Of a stretch of 64,000 nt of DNA, positions 24,664-33,799 are shown in pieces. The stretch is from Pseudarthrobacter siccitolerans (lineage in GTDB: Bacteria > Actinomycetota > Actinomycetes > Actinomycetales > Micrococcaceae): positions 1,426,001-1,490,000 of the forward strand of contig NZ_JAUSXB010000001.1 of assembly GCF_030823375.1 (NCBI RefSeq), in the 5' to 3' direction. Each line of letters begins with the position of its first letter. Position 1 is the first letter of the stretch. A program made the position numbers and the translations under genes. The notes beneath the pieces are model-generated. The model did no database searches and had not been told where the DNA came from. It saw only the letters and a program-made list of their open reading frames with translations.

Positions 24664-26100
24664 CTAGGTGGAGGCGCCGGCGGGAGCAGGTATCCGCGAG
24701 CCGGCATGCTTGCGGATGGTGGCACTGATGACCGCCGCGATGGTGCACATCGCCGCCGCCCCGAACCAGGCATACGTGTACTGGCCGGTCGAATCCCGGA
24801 TGGCGCCGGCGGCCAGGGCGGCAGCGGCAGCCCCGAGCTGGTGGGCCGCGAACACCCAGCCGAACACCACGCTGCCGTCCGCACCGAAATGCTCCCGGCA
24901 GATCGCGGCCGTCGGCGGGACGGTAGCCACCCAGTCCAGGCCGTAAATCACCACAAAAACGATCATGCTCGGCTGCACTTCGGCGCTCAGGAGCAGGGGC
25001 AGCACCAGGAGGCCGATGCCCCGGAACTGGTAATAGACGGCCAGCAGGATGCGGGGATTGAAGCGGTCCGTCAGCCAGCCGGATGCGATGGTCCCCACGA
25101 TGTCGAAGATCCCGACGACGGCAAGCAGGCCCGCTGCGGTGGTTTCGGTCATGCCGTGGTCGTGGGCGGAGGGGATGAAGTGGGTGCCGATCAGTCCGTT
25201 GGTGGTGGCGCCGCAGATTGCGAACCCGGCCACCAGGGCCCAGAAGGTCCGTACCCGGCTGGCCCGCCGAAGGACCTGCAGGGCACGCACCGCGGCGTTG
25301 CTCCGGCGGCCGGGCTCCACGGGAGGGACCTGCGGGACCGGAACTTGCGCGACGGGCGCCTGCGACGAGGCTTCCGCCGGCAACGTTTCCCCATAAGGCA
25401 GCACCCCGGCGTCGGCCGGAGAGTTCTTGAGGAACTTCAGCACGAGCGGGACCACAGCCAGGGCGCCCGCCGCAATGAGCAGTGAAGCCTGCCGCCAGCC
25501 CGGGTTCTGGGCCAGCATGGCAATGAAGGGGAGGAAGACCAGCTGGCCGGCTGCGCTTCCGGCCGTCAGGATGCCGATCACCAGGCCGCGGCTCTTGACG
25601 AACCAGGTATTGGTGATGGTGGCGGCGAACACCAGCGCCATGGACCCGGTCCCCAGCCCGATCAACAGGCCCCACGTCAGCAGGATCTGCCATGACTGGT
25701 TCACCAGCACAGTGAGGGCGCTGCCGGCACCGATCAGCACCAGCGCAGTGGCCGTGACCTTGCGGATGCCAAACCGCTCCATCAGGGCGGCGGCGAAGGG
25801 GGCCGTCAACCCGAACAGCACGAGGTTGATGCTGACGGCGGCAGACAACACGGTGGTGGACCAGCCGAACTCCTGTTGCAGCGGCACCATCAGGACACCG
25901 GGCGCGGCGCGGAAACCCGCGGCTCCCACCAGCGCGAGGAAGGCGACGGCGGCCACGATCCACGCAGGGTGCAGGCGCCGGCGCCGTTCCGGCGAGGGGA
26001 CGACGGCGGCGGCTGCGCTGGCAGTTCCGTCAGCAAGGCCCGGGCTGGCTTCCGGGGCGGCGCCTGTGGCGGTTCCGGTTACGGTGTTGTCGGCGCTCAC
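24664..26100 (-). CDS. MFS transporter (oxalate/formate-antiporter-like)
   Basis: 478-residue protein with about 12 membrane spans, a cytoplasmic N-terminus rich in Ala, a charged loop in the middle (about 240-280) and the MFS-type FGIRKV/RFNPR-like motifs after TM2 and TM8. It resembles monocarboxylate/oxalate-formate type exporters or importers. It starts with GTG 26100 overlapping the HxlR stop (GTGA), so it is translationally coupled to, and likely regulated by, the upstream HxlR gene. Confidence 0.85.
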   Translation of the reverse strand: MSADNTVTGTATGAAPEASPGLADGTASAAAAVVPSPERRRRLHPAWIVAAVAFLALVGAAGFRAAPGVLMVPLQQEFGWSTTVLSAAVSINLVLFGLTAPFAAALMERFGIRKVTATALVLIGAGSALTVLVNQSWQILLTWGLLIGLGTGSMALVFAATITNTWFVKSRGLVIGILTAGSAAGQLVFLPFIAMLAQNPGWRQASLLIAAGALAVVPLVLKFLKNSPADAGVLPYGETLPAEASSQAPVAQVPVPQVPPVEPGRRSNAAVRALQVLRRASRVRTFWALVAGFAICGATTNGLIGTHFIPSAHDHGMTETTAAGLLAVVGIFDIVGTIASGWLTDRFNPRILLAVYYQFRGIGLLVLPLLLSAEVQPSMIVFVVIYGLDWVATVPPTAAICREHFGADGSVVFGWVFAAHQLGAAAAALAAGAIRDSTGQYTYAWFGAAAMCTIAAVISATIRKHAGSRIPAPAGAST

Positions 26101-26606
26101 GCGGCTGTTCCCTTCGGGGATGTAGCGGTGGCGAGTGCCACCGGGGAGGCTGTCCTGGTCTGGCTGTGCCAGCTCGTGTTGGCCGCGGTCAGCCGTTCAC
26201 CGCAGGCGGTGCACGTATCGGCGGAGCTGGTGCGCTGCCCGCAGCCGCGGTGGATCACATACATATGCGCCTGTTCGGACGGGGCCGGCAGGTGTTTCTC
26301 CGACCAGATGGTTACCGCGTTCAGCACCGGGAGGACGTCTTGGCCTTTTTCCGTCAGGACGTACTCACTCCTGGGGCGGCCGCCATCGTCGTACGCCCTT
26401 TTGGTCAACAGCCCCGACTCAACGAGACCTGCGAGGCGCTTGGTGAGCACGGAGTCCGCCACCTCCAGCCGGGACTTCATGGCGTCGAAGCGCCCGTTCC
26501 CAAAGAACACCTCCCGGAGCACCAGGATGGTCCAGGGGTCACCCAGGATGTCCAGGCCGCGCGCCAAGCTGCAGTTGCGCCGGGACCAGTCAGATCGAAG
26601 TGCCAT
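26097..26606 (-). CDS. HxlR-family winged-helix regulator
   Basis: 169 residues. The HxlR core spans about 8-105: CSLARGLDILGDPWTILVLRE, the FDAMKSRLEVADSVLTKRL recognition region and GRPRSEYVLTEKGQ. A C-terminal tail contains C-x9-C-x2-C (CGQRTSSADTCTAC), maybe a zinc ribbon or redox site, beyond the family's usual length. A palindrome lies just upstream of its start. Its end overlaps the MFS start. Confidence 0.88.
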   Translation of the reverse strand: MALRSDWSRRNCSLARGLDILGDPWTILVLREVFFGNGRFDAMKSRLEVADSVLTKRLAGLVESGLLTKRAYDDGGRPRSEYVLTEKGQDVLPVLNAVTIWSEKHLPAPSEQAHMYVIHRGCGQRTSSADTCTACGERLTAANTSWHSQTRTASPVALATATSPKGTAA

Positions 26607-26623
26607 ACCGGCACCCTAGTTGA

Positions 26624-26638
26624 CTTTCTTGAAGAAAG
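26624..26638. promoter_or_regulatory. HxlR operator candidate
   Basis: CTTTCTT-G-AAGAAAG, perfect 7-bp half-sites with a 1-base centre, 18 bp upstream of the HxlR start and inside the 47-bp gap after metB. Confidence 0.6.
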
Positions 26639-26653
26639 CCAGCGTTCCCCGGC

Positions 26654-27817
26654 TTAGGGGATGGACGAAAAAGCCTGTTCCAGGTCCGCTACCAGGTCCT
26701 CCACGTCCTCGATGCCGCAGGAGAGGCGGAGCAGGTTCACCGGAACAGCGAGCTCGGTGCCCTTGACGGACGCGTGGGTCATTTCCGACGGATAGTTCAT
26801 CAGGGACTCGATGCCGCCCAGGGACTCGGCCAGGGTGAACACGGAGGTCGATTCGGCCACCTTCCGGGCAGCCGCTTCGCCGCCCTTGAACTGGACCGAC
26901 ACCATGCCGCCGAAGCCGCGCATCTGCTTCTTCGCGAGCTCGTGGCCGGGGTGGGACGGCAGCCCCGGGTACAGGACGGCCTCCACTTCGGGGCGCTCCA
27001 GCAGCCATTCCGCCACCGCCTGGCCGTTGAGGCTGTGCCGGTCCATCCGCACGCCCAGCGTTTTGAGGCCGCGGGTGGTGAGGAAGGCATCCATCGGACC
27101 GGAGACCGCGCCCACGGCAAACTGCACGAAGCCGATCTTCTCCGCAAGTTCGGCGTCCTTGACCACCACGGCGCCGCCCACCACGTCGGAATGCCCGCCG
27201 ATGTATTTGGTGGTGGAGTGGACCACCACGTCGGCACCCAGGGCGAGCGGGTTCTGCAGGTAGGGGGACGCGAAGGTGTTGTCGACCACCAGCAGGGCGC
27301 CGGCGTCGTGGGCCACGGCGGCAAGGGCCTCGATGTCCGTGATCTTCATCAGCGGGTTGGACGGGGTCTCCACCCACACAAAGCGCGTCTTGTTCGCGGC
27401 GACGGCCTGCGCGACGGCGTCGAGGTCGGCCATGTCCACGGCGGTGTTGCCGATCCCCCACCCGCCCAGCACCCGGCTGATGAGCCGGTAGGTGCCGCCG
27501 TAGGCGTCGTTGCCCAGCACGATGTGGTCCCCGGGCCGGGTCAGCGCCCGGATGAGGGAGTCCTCCGCTGCCAGGCCGGAACTGAAGCTGTACGCGTGGG
27601 TTCCGCCTTCGAGTGCGGCGAGCTGTTCCTGCAGGGCGTCCCGCGTGGGGTTTCCGCCGCGGCCGTATTCATAGCCGTCGCGGAGCCCGCCGATGCCGTC
27701 CTGGGCGTAAGTGGTGGCGAAATGGAGGGGCGGGATTACAGCACCGGTGCGCGGCTCAAAGTCTTGGCCGGCGTGCACTGCGCGGGTGTTGAAACCTTGG
27801 TTCTGCGAGGCGGACAT
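26654..27817 (-). CDS. metB: Cystathionine gamma-synthase/lyase-type PLP enzyme
   Basis: 387-residue Cys/Met-metabolism PLP enzyme. The internal aldimine lysine is Lys204 in HSTTKYIGGHSD, with YEYGRGGNPTRDALQ, SFSSGLAAEDSLIRAL, DNTFASPYLQNPLALGAD and SLGGIESLMNYPSEMTH typical of MetB/CGL. The pairing with an adjacent cystathionine beta-synthase (upstream, same strand) suggests the reverse pathway step, cystathionine to cysteine, although many actinobacteria use MetB for both; sequence alone does not separate synthase from lyase. ATG 27817 has AAGGAG 6 bases upstream. A repeated-looking motif lies just upstream (27840-27866). Confidence 0.9.
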   Translation of the reverse strand: MSASQNQGFNTRAVHAGQDFEPRTGAVIPPLHFATTYAQDGIGGLRDGYEYGRGGNPTRDALQEQLAALEGGTHAYSFSSGLAAEDSLIRALTRPGDHIVLGNDAYGGTYRLISRVLGGWGIGNTAVDMADLDAVAQAVAANKTRFVWVETPSNPLMKITDIEALAAVAHDAGALLVVDNTFASPYLQNPLALGADVVVHSTTKYIGGHSDVVGGAVVVKDAELAEKIGFVQFAVGAVSGPMDAFLTTRGLKTLGVRMDRHSLNGQAVAEWLLERPEVEAVLYPGLPSHPGHELAKKQMRGFGGMVSVQFKGGEAAARKVAESTSVFTLAESLGGIESLMNYPSEMTHASVKGTELAVPVNLLRLSCGIEDVEDLVADLEQAFSSIP

Positions 27818-27839
27818 GATGCTCCTTCTTGTGCGTGAC

Positions 27840-27866
27840 GGGGTTTCGACAGGCTCAACCACCGGA
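27840..27866. repeat. Possible dispersed short repeat between cbs and metB
   Basis: The stretch GTTTCGACAGGCTCAACCAC lies between cbs stop and metB start. I recognise this motif as frequent in intergenic regions of Micrococcales, but only one copy is in this window. Confidence 0.4.
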
Positions 27867-27889
27867 TGGCTGGGCTCAACCCGGGACGG

Positions 27890-29275
27890 TCAGTTGCTGA
27901 GGTAGGCCAGGAGGTCGTGCCGGGTGAGGATGCCCACCGGCGCACCGACGAACGTGACCATCACGGTGTCCACGTCCGAGAGCAGTTCTCTGGCGGCCGA
28001 AATGGTTTCGAGGGAACCGATAACGGGCAGTTTGGGGCCCATATGCTCGGAGATCTTATCCGTCAGTTTGGCCTCACCTCGGAACAGCTTGGCGGTAAGG
28101 GTGCGCTCATCCACCGCTCCCAGCACCTCACCCATCACCACCGGGGGCTCCTGGGACAGGACCGGGATGTGGCTGACGCCGAACTCGTTCATGATGTTGA
28201 TGACATCGCGGACGGATTCGTTGGGATGGATGTGCACCAGGTCCGGCAGTTCGCCGTTCTTGGATTTGATCACCTCGCCGACGGAGGTCTCCTCGCCGCC
28301 GGAGAGGAAGCCGTAGGAGCGCATCCACTGGTCATTGAAGATCTTGGCCAGGTAGCCGCGTCCGGAGTCGGGCAGGATGACGACGACGACGGCGCTCTCG
28401 GGCAGGTCCCGCGCCGCCTGCAGCGCGGCCACCACGGCCATGCCGGAGGATCCGCCCACCAGGAGGCCCTCCTCGCGGGCGAGGCGCCGGGTCATGGCGA
28501 AGGAATCGGCGTCGGTGACGGCGATGACCTGGTCCGGGACGGACTTGTCGTAGTTCCCCGGCCACATGTCCTCCCCCACGCCCTCCACGAAGTACGGGCG
28601 GCCGGTGCCGCCGGAGTAGACCGAACCTTCCGGGTCCGCGCCGATGATCCGGACCAGCCCGCCGTCGGACTCCGGCCTGTCAGCCGAAACCTCCTTGAGG
28701 TACCGGCCAGTGCCGGTGATGGTGCCGCCGGTGCCCGCGCCGATCACACAGTGGGTAACCCTGCCGTCGGTATCGCGCCAGATCTCCGGGCCGGTGGTCA
28801 GGTAGTGGCTGCCCGGCGCTGCGGGGTTGGAGAACTGGTCCGGTTTGTACGCGCCGGGCGTTTCGCGCACCAGCCGGTCCGAGACGCCGTAGTAGCTCTG
28901 CGGGCTGTCCGGCGGTACGGAAGTAGGTGTCACCACAACCTCCGCACCGTACGCCTGCAGGACGGCCCGCTTGTCCTCGCCAACCTTGTCCGGCACCACG
29001 AAGATGCACTTGTAGCCCTTCTGCTGGGCCACCAGCGCCAGGCCAACGCCGGTGTTGCCTGAGGTGGGCTCGATGATGGTGCCGCCGGGCTGCAGCTTGC
29101 CGTCCCGCTCGGCATCCTCGATCATTTTGGCCGCGATGCGGTCCTTGATGGATCCGCCCGGATTCACGTACTCCAGTTTCACCAGGACAGTGGCTTTGAC
29201 GCCTTCCGTCACGTGGTTGAGCTTGATGAGCGGGGTATTGCCGATGAGGTCCAGGACGGACTGGGCGTACTTCAT
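27890..29275 (-). CDS. cbs: Cystathionine beta-synthase
   Basis: 461-residue PLP enzyme condensing homocysteine with serine to cystathionine. The PLP lysine is Lys44 in NPGGSIKDRIA; TSGNTGVGLAL and the GTGGTITGTGRYL phosphate-binding loop follow. A C-terminal CBS pair (about 320-461) contains SVRDVINIMNEFGVSHIPV and APVGILTRHDLLAYL. No N-terminal heme domain, as usual in bacteria. ATG 29275 lies 20 bp after the VOC protein stop, and metB follows 72 bp beyond its end. Confidence 0.94.
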   Translation of the reverse strand: MKYAQSVLDLIGNTPLIKLNHVTEGVKATVLVKLEYVNPGGSIKDRIAAKMIEDAERDGKLQPGGTIIEPTSGNTGVGLALVAQQKGYKCIFVVPDKVGEDKRAVLQAYGAEVVVTPTSVPPDSPQSYYGVSDRLVRETPGAYKPDQFSNPAAPGSHYLTTGPEIWRDTDGRVTHCVIGAGTGGTITGTGRYLKEVSADRPESDGGLVRIIGADPEGSVYSGGTGRPYFVEGVGEDMWPGNYDKSVPDQVIAVTDADSFAMTRRLAREEGLLVGGSSGMAVVAALQAARDLPESAVVVVILPDSGRGYLAKIFNDQWMRSYGFLSGGEETSVGEVIKSKNGELPDLVHIHPNESVRDVINIMNEFGVSHIPVLSQEPPVVMGEVLGAVDERTLTAKLFRGEAKLTDKISEHMGPKLPVIGSLETISAARELLSDVDTVMVTFVGAPVGILTRHDLLAYLSN

Positions 29276-29295
29276 AGGTACAAAGTTACCGCCTA

Positions 29296-29727
29296 CTACT
29301 CGCGTGCCTGCCCCGTCTGTTCCGGAGCAAGATTTTCCCACAGCCCCATCACGTTGCCCTCGCTGTCCTTGAAGTACGCAAAGGAGCCCATCCCTGGAAT
29401 GGTTTCCTTGGGTTTGACCACGGCACCGCCCAACGACGCAACGGTCTGGAGCGTTGCGTCGATGTCTTCCACGTCCACGGTGATGACCGGGTTCTTGAGG
29501 TCTGCCTCCCTGGCCATCATGCCGCCGTTGATGGCGCCCGGTTCAGTGGGACGGCCGGTCTCATCCATCGCTGTGGTGACCACCATGTTGTAGTCCATGC
29601 CGGGGACGGGGTCGATCCGCCAGCCCAGGGCCTCCTGATAGAACTTCCTGGCCCGTTCCTGATCGTCCGCGGGGATTTCGAAGTGGACCACTCCGCCCAT
29701 TGCGCTCACCTGGCTCTCTGAGGTCAT
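29296..29727 (-). CDS. VOC (glyoxalase/dioxygenase-fold) protein
   Basis: 143-residue protein of the vicinal oxygen chelate superfamily: GVVHFEIPADDQERARKFYQEALGW opening (shown in part), GMMAREADLKNPVITVDVEDID, GMGSFAYFKDSEGNVMGLWE with the metal-binding Glu near the end. Function unassigned. The open frame extends upstream to 30291, but ATG 29727 is chosen as it follows the stretch that resembles the family start. Possibly in one transcript with cbs and metB. Confidence 0.8.
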   Translation of the reverse strand: MTSESQVSAMGGVVHFEIPADDQERARKFYQEALGWRIDPVPGMDYNMVVTTAMDETGRPTEPGAINGGMMAREADLKNPVITVDVEDIDATLQTVASLGGAVVKPKETIPGMGSFAYFKDSEGNVMGLWENLAPEQTGQARE

Positions 29728-29845
29728 GGCGCGGCCTTTCCGCGCCACATGGTGGAGTCTAGTCCTGGCGGGAACACTGGATAAGGGTGTTTTTTCATAC
29801 TGACCCGAGCACCTCCGGGTAACGTTGTCGGCCCCGCGTGGGACG

Positions 29846-30838
29846 ATGGAAGACATGACGATCGCAGAGGCACCCGCGCGGCTGGCGGCCGCCGCAGATG
29901 CCTCAATCCGCTGGTATCCGGGCGGCCCGTATGACCTTGCCCGCACCCTGGGCCCGCTCCTGCGGGGCAACAGCGACCCGTCCTTCAGCGTCCAGGGCGG
30001 CGTCATCTGGAGTGCCTTCACCACGGCCGCCGGGCCGGCCACCCTGCGCCTCAGTCCTGCAGGCAGCGCGGACCCCGAGTTCCGGGTGGACGTCCAGGCG
30101 TGGGGCCCGGGAGCCGGCGCTGCCATCGGCTCAGTCCCCCGGCTCCTGGGCGCGGATGACGACTGGCAGGAGTTTGACCACCCGGTCTTCCATGCCACAC
30201 TCCCCCACATGGTCCGGGAGGCCCGACGGCGAAGCCTGGCCCTCCGGCTCCCATCCAGCGGGCGGATGATCGACCAGCTCGTGCCGATCATCCTCGAGCA
30301 GAAAGTGACGGTGATCGAGGCCCGCCGGGCCTACCGCTACCTGGTGCACCGCTACGGCTCCCCCGCACCGCAGGCGGGAATATTGGCTCCCGCTGGCCTG
30401 ATGCTCCCGCCCACGGCGGCGCAATGGCTGCAGATCCCCAGCTGGGAGTGGCACAAGGCCGGCGTGGGGCCGCAGCGCTCGGCCACCGTCATGCGCGCGC
30501 TGCGGTCCGCCGCCGCGCTTGAACGCCTGGCCTCCCTGCCGTCCGTCGAGGCCGCAGCGAAGATGCAGACCATCCCGGGCATCGGCATCTGGACCGCCGC
30601 GGAAGTGGTGCAGCGCACCCACGGCTGCCCGGACTCGATCTCCGTGGGCGACTACCACCTCGCCGCCTACATCGGCGCAGCGCTGACCGGCCGCCGGACG
30701 GACGACGCCGGCATGCTCAGGCTGATGGAGCCGTGGATCGGGCACCGCCAGCGCGTGGTCCGGATGATCCAAAGCACCGGCTTCCGCAAACCCACCTTCG
30801 GCCCGCGGATGACCATCCAGGACCACCGCCGGCACTGA
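29846..30838 (+). CDS. AlkA-like 3-methyladenine/HhH-GPD DNA glycosylase
   Basis: About 330 residues. An HhH-GPD repair glycosylase: the helix-hairpin-helix IPGIGIWTAAEVVQ and the catalytic Asp in SVGDYHLA (about 20 residues later) are present, plus LRLPSSGRMIDQLVPIILEQKV as the preceding domain. It removes alkylated purines. No N-terminal Ada/TBP-like cysteine domain. Start is ambiguous: ATG 29846 or ATG 29855 (10 bases further); I give the longer. It is divergent from the VOC gene. Confidence 0.85.
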   Translation: MEDMTIAEAPARLAAAADASIRWYPGGPYDLARTLGPLLRGNSDPSFSVQGGVIWSAFTTAAGPATLRLSPAGSADPEFRVDVQAWGPGAGAAIGSVPRLLGADDDWQEFDHPVFHATLPHMVREARRRSLALRLPSSGRMIDQLVPIILEQKVTVIEARRAYRYLVHRYGSPAPQAGILAPAGLMLPPTAAQWLQIPSWEWHKAGVGPQRSATVMRALRSAAALERLASLPSVEAAAKMQTIPGIGIWTAAEVVQRTHGCPDSISVGDYHLAAYIGAALTGRRTDDAGMLRLMEPWIGHRQRVVRMIQSTGFRKPTFGPRMTIQDHRRH

Positions 30839-30884
30839 ACCCGCCACCAAGCCCAACGTCAGCCTCGGTCCTGCCCAAACCAAA

Positions 30885-31592
30885 CTACGACTGCCCGCGC
30901 TCTCCGTGAGTCGCTTCGCGGCTGTCGTTTTGCAGGAGGGCGAGCACGGCAGCCACCCTGCGGTGCACGCCAGTGGCAGGAAGGTGCAGCTTGGTGAAGA
31001 TGGCGTTGACATGCTTCTCCACAGTGGATGAGGAGAGGTACAGGGATTGCTCTATGCCGGCATTGGTCCTCCCCTGTGCCATCTCGCGCAGCACGTCCAG
31101 CTCCCGGGGAGACAAGTCGGCGAGCGGGTTCGGTGCTCCCGCGCTACGGCGGCGCACCAGGGTGTCGACGATTTGCGGGTCGATGACTGAACCGCCGGCG
31201 CGCACCTCGCGGAGGGCATGAACCAGGTCCTCAAGATCTCCGACCCGGTCCTTCAGCAGGTAGCCAAGGCCGGCCGACCCGTCGGCGAACAGCGCGAGCG
31301 CGTAACTCTCGTCTGCATGCTGTGAAAGCACGACCACGCCGGTGTCCGGGTGCACAGCCCGAATGGTACGGGCCGCCTCGATGCCCTCCATATGGTGGCC
31401 GGGCGGCATCCGGATGTCGGTAAGGACCGCATCCGGGGAGAAACGGCGGACGGCATCAAGGAGTTCTGTTGCGTTGCCTGTGCAGGAGACAACGTCGATC
31501 TCGCCCGAGTCCTCCAGCAGACGGCGGATCCCCTCGCGGACCAGGTAATTGTCCTCGGCGATCACCACCCGCAGCACACCCGGCTCATCCAT
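30885..31592 (-). CDS. NarL/FixJ-family response regulator
   Basis: 235 residues: receiver domain with Asp59 as phosphorylation site (SPDAVLTDIRMPPG), the Lys in YLLKDR around 112, then a LuxR-type helix-turn-helix (about 165-215: LSPRELDVLREMAQGRTNAGI-EQ, STVEKHVNAIFTKL). It starts at ATG 31592, 8 bp inside the kinase gene end, so the pair is co-translated. It likely controls targets such as the divergent membrane protein-multicopper oxidase pair. Confidence 0.93.
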   Translation of the reverse strand: MDEPGVLRVVIAEDNYLVREGIRRLLEDSGEIDVVSCTGNATELLDAVRRFSPDAVLTDIRMPPGHHMEGIEAARTIRAVHPDTGVVVLSQHADESYALALFADGSAGLGYLLKDRVGDLEDLVHALREVRAGGSVIDPQIVDTLVRRRSAGAPNPLADLSPRELDVLREMAQGRTNAGIEQSLYLSSSTVEKHVNAIFTKLHLPATGVHRRVAAVLALLQNDSREATHGERGQS

Positions 31593-33696
31593 GGCGGAGT
31601 CCCTCGCGCTCGAGAGGAAGGTCCACCAAGACCGTGGTACCGGACGGCTGGTTGCCCGTGACGTCCACCGTTCCCCGCAGGGCAGCCACCCGGTCACGGA
31701 TATTCGCCAGGCCGCCGTGAGTTGCCGGCAGCAGCACATCAATCCCGCAACCATCATCCTTAATCGCGATTGTCAGATGCCCGTCCTTCCGGACGAGCCC
31801 CACCGATGCCCGCGCCGCGTTCGCGTGCTTCGCAGTGTTGGCCAGCGCCTCACGCACCACGTAGTACGCCGTCGTCTCCACCTCCTCCGCGAAACGCTCC
31901 GCGCGCAGGCCGGCATCAGCGTCCACCGCCAGCGGGATGGGGAACCGCGCCACACTCGACTCAATTGCTGCCACCAGTCCGTTGTCACTCAACACCGGCG
32001 GGTGGATGCCGTGGGCGAGTTCCCGCAGATCGGTAAGTGTTTCCCGCGCCTGGTCCTGCAGGGACACCAGCTCCCCCGCCGTCAGCTCGCCGCGCATCAG
32101 CCGGTTCCGGGCGAGGCGGAGCCCGGCGATCTGTGCCACCACATTCTGCTGGATCCCATCGTGCAGGTCCCGCTCCAGGCGCTTCCGCTCACCGTCCTGT
32201 GCGGCCAGGAGGCGCTCCCTTGATGCAGTCAGGTCATCGAGCTGCCGGGCGAGCTGGGCGCTAAGCCTGACGTTGGCGACGAATGCCGCCGCCTGGCTCG
32301 CGACGGTATTGAGCAGCACGCGCTCCGCTTCGCTGTAGTTCCCACCACGGCGCGGGCCGACGTCAATCCGCCCCAGTTTCTCATCAGCCCGCTTGAGCTC
32401 ACAGGAAGCGGCCGCCGCTCCTTGCCCACTGCCCGCCAAGCCGGTCGGTTCCGGCTCGAAGCCGGAACCGGGCCCGGCAAGGAAGATCCGTACCCAGGTG
32501 GCATCGAGGCCATCCCGTACGGCTGCAGCCAGCCGGGTAAGCAGATCGCCGGGCTCCACGGACTGCTCCAACCGGGAACCCAGCTCACTGAGCAGCATGA
32601 GTTGGCGGTCCCGGTCGCCAAAAACGGAGCGCTGGATCCACTGCTGCAGCCAGCCGCGCACGGGCAGCAGGCAGACGGCGAGCACTATCGTGAGGAGGAC
32701 TGCCCCCACGGGACTCAGGGTGTCTGCGAGCAGCACCGCGGGCGTGGCCGCGGCGATCCCGTACAGCACAACAATCAGGAGGCTGGAGGAGCGTGCCGCC
32801 AGCCGCCCACGGTCAACCGCGGCAATGTCAAAGGCGCCATAACGGAGGATGCCGTGAATGGCCGCGATCGGGATCGTAATGAGCGAAATGAACACGGCTG
32901 CCGTGATGAACGGGTTGGAAGGCCAGTACAGAAACATTCCATAGCTGAGCACCGTGGCAATCACTACCCACGTCATGATCCGGGTTCGGGCACGAACGCC
33001 CTCATCCCCGAAGACGGCCCGGCTCAGGAGCACGCCGACCCCGAAGAACACGGAGGGCCACTGGAAGGCGACCCAATACACCGCGGGGGCGGCCCAACCG
33101 AGCCAGGGCACTGCAATCGGGTTGGGAATCGCGTCGCTGATCTCAAGGAACTGCGGCACGAGGATATGCGGGTTGGTCAGCAGCGAGAGGGGCGTCACTG
33201 CCACAGGAACCCACAGGAGGCCGACGGAGATGCGCTGCCACCGCCGTTCCGGAACACCTGTTGGAAAAGTCGCGAACATGCTGACCAGGCCTGCACCCGC
33301 CACCGCATCCCCCATCAGCCCTATCAGATTCACGACCGGGAACCAAGGCTCCCCGGTGAGCCCGTTGTTCTGGCTCGCGAATGCTTCGTAGGCCGAGCCA
33401 ACCGCCATGCCCGTTACGGCGGCGGCGACGAAGATCGCGGACCGGGACGATGACACCGTGAGCAGCCACATTCCGAAGACGAACATCGGCAGCACTCCGA
33501 GCAGCGGCCAGCTGAGCCCGTGACCGCCCGATTCGACGAACCCGCGAATGATCACGACGTAGAGCAGCGCAGCCGCCCCGATCAGGGCAAGCGCACCAAC
33601 TAATCCCCATCTGCGGAGCACAGTCCTAATGATCCGCCTCAGGCGCGCTTCCCGGGAGGGGGTGCCTACCAAACCCCCATGGTGGTTGGCCTCCAT
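31585..33696 (-). CDS. NarL-type sensor histidine kinase with multi-span membrane input
   Basis: 703 residues. N-terminal half has about 8 hydrophobic segments (roughly 30-350), then a GAF-like region (about 370-495), a HisKA_3 dimerisation domain with the phosphorylated His512 in ERDLHDGIQQNV, and a HATPase_c domain with N-box NTAKHAN (about 620-626) and DDGCGID. Membrane-sensor kinases of this architecture respond to unknown signals. ATG 33696. Followed by its response regulator with an 8-bp overlap, divergent from a membrane protein gene. Confidence 0.92.
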   Translation of the reverse strand: MEANHHGGLVGTPSREARLRRIIRTVLRRWGLVGALALIGAAALLYVVIIRGFVESGGHGLSWPLLGVLPMFVFGMWLLTVSSSRSAIFVAAAVTGMAVGSAYEAFASQNNGLTGEPWFPVVNLIGLMGDAVAGAGLVSMFATFPTGVPERRWQRISVGLLWVPVAVTPLSLLTNPHILVPQFLEISDAIPNPIAVPWLGWAAPAVYWVAFQWPSVFFGVGVLLSRAVFGDEGVRARTRIMTWVVIATVLSYGMFLYWPSNPFITAAVFISLITIPIAAIHGILRYGAFDIAAVDRGRLAARSSSLLIVVLYGIAAATPAVLLADTLSPVGAVLLTIVLAVCLLPVRGWLQQWIQRSVFGDRDRQLMLLSELGSRLEQSVEPGDLLTRLAAAVRDGLDATWVRIFLAGPGSGFEPEPTGLAGSGQGAAAASCELKRADEKLGRIDVGPRRGGNYSEAERVLLNTVASQAAAFVANVRLSAQLARQLDDLTASRERLLAAQDGERKRLERDLHDGIQQNVVAQIAGLRLARNRLMRGELTAGELVSLQDQARETLTDLRELAHGIHPPVLSDNGLVAAIESSVARFPIPLAVDADAGLRAERFAEEVETTAYYVVREALANTAKHANAARASVGLVRKDGHLTIAIKDDGCGIDVLLPATHGGLANIRDRVAALRGTVDVTGNQPSGTTVLVDLPLEREGLRHG

Positions 33697-33799
33697 CTAC
33701 CCTGGGGCCATCCGCGTTCCAGGGAACTCCTTCCGCGCCTAGCGTCATACCCACAGCGGATGCCACTGACGGTGGCCGCTCGAACAGGAGGAGGACGTC

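Noticed and set aside
33702..33740. CCCTGG/CCAGGG inverted repeat in the kinase-MCO divergent region
   Set aside because: Only 6-bp arms with a 13-bp spacer; could be chance in GC-rich DNA.
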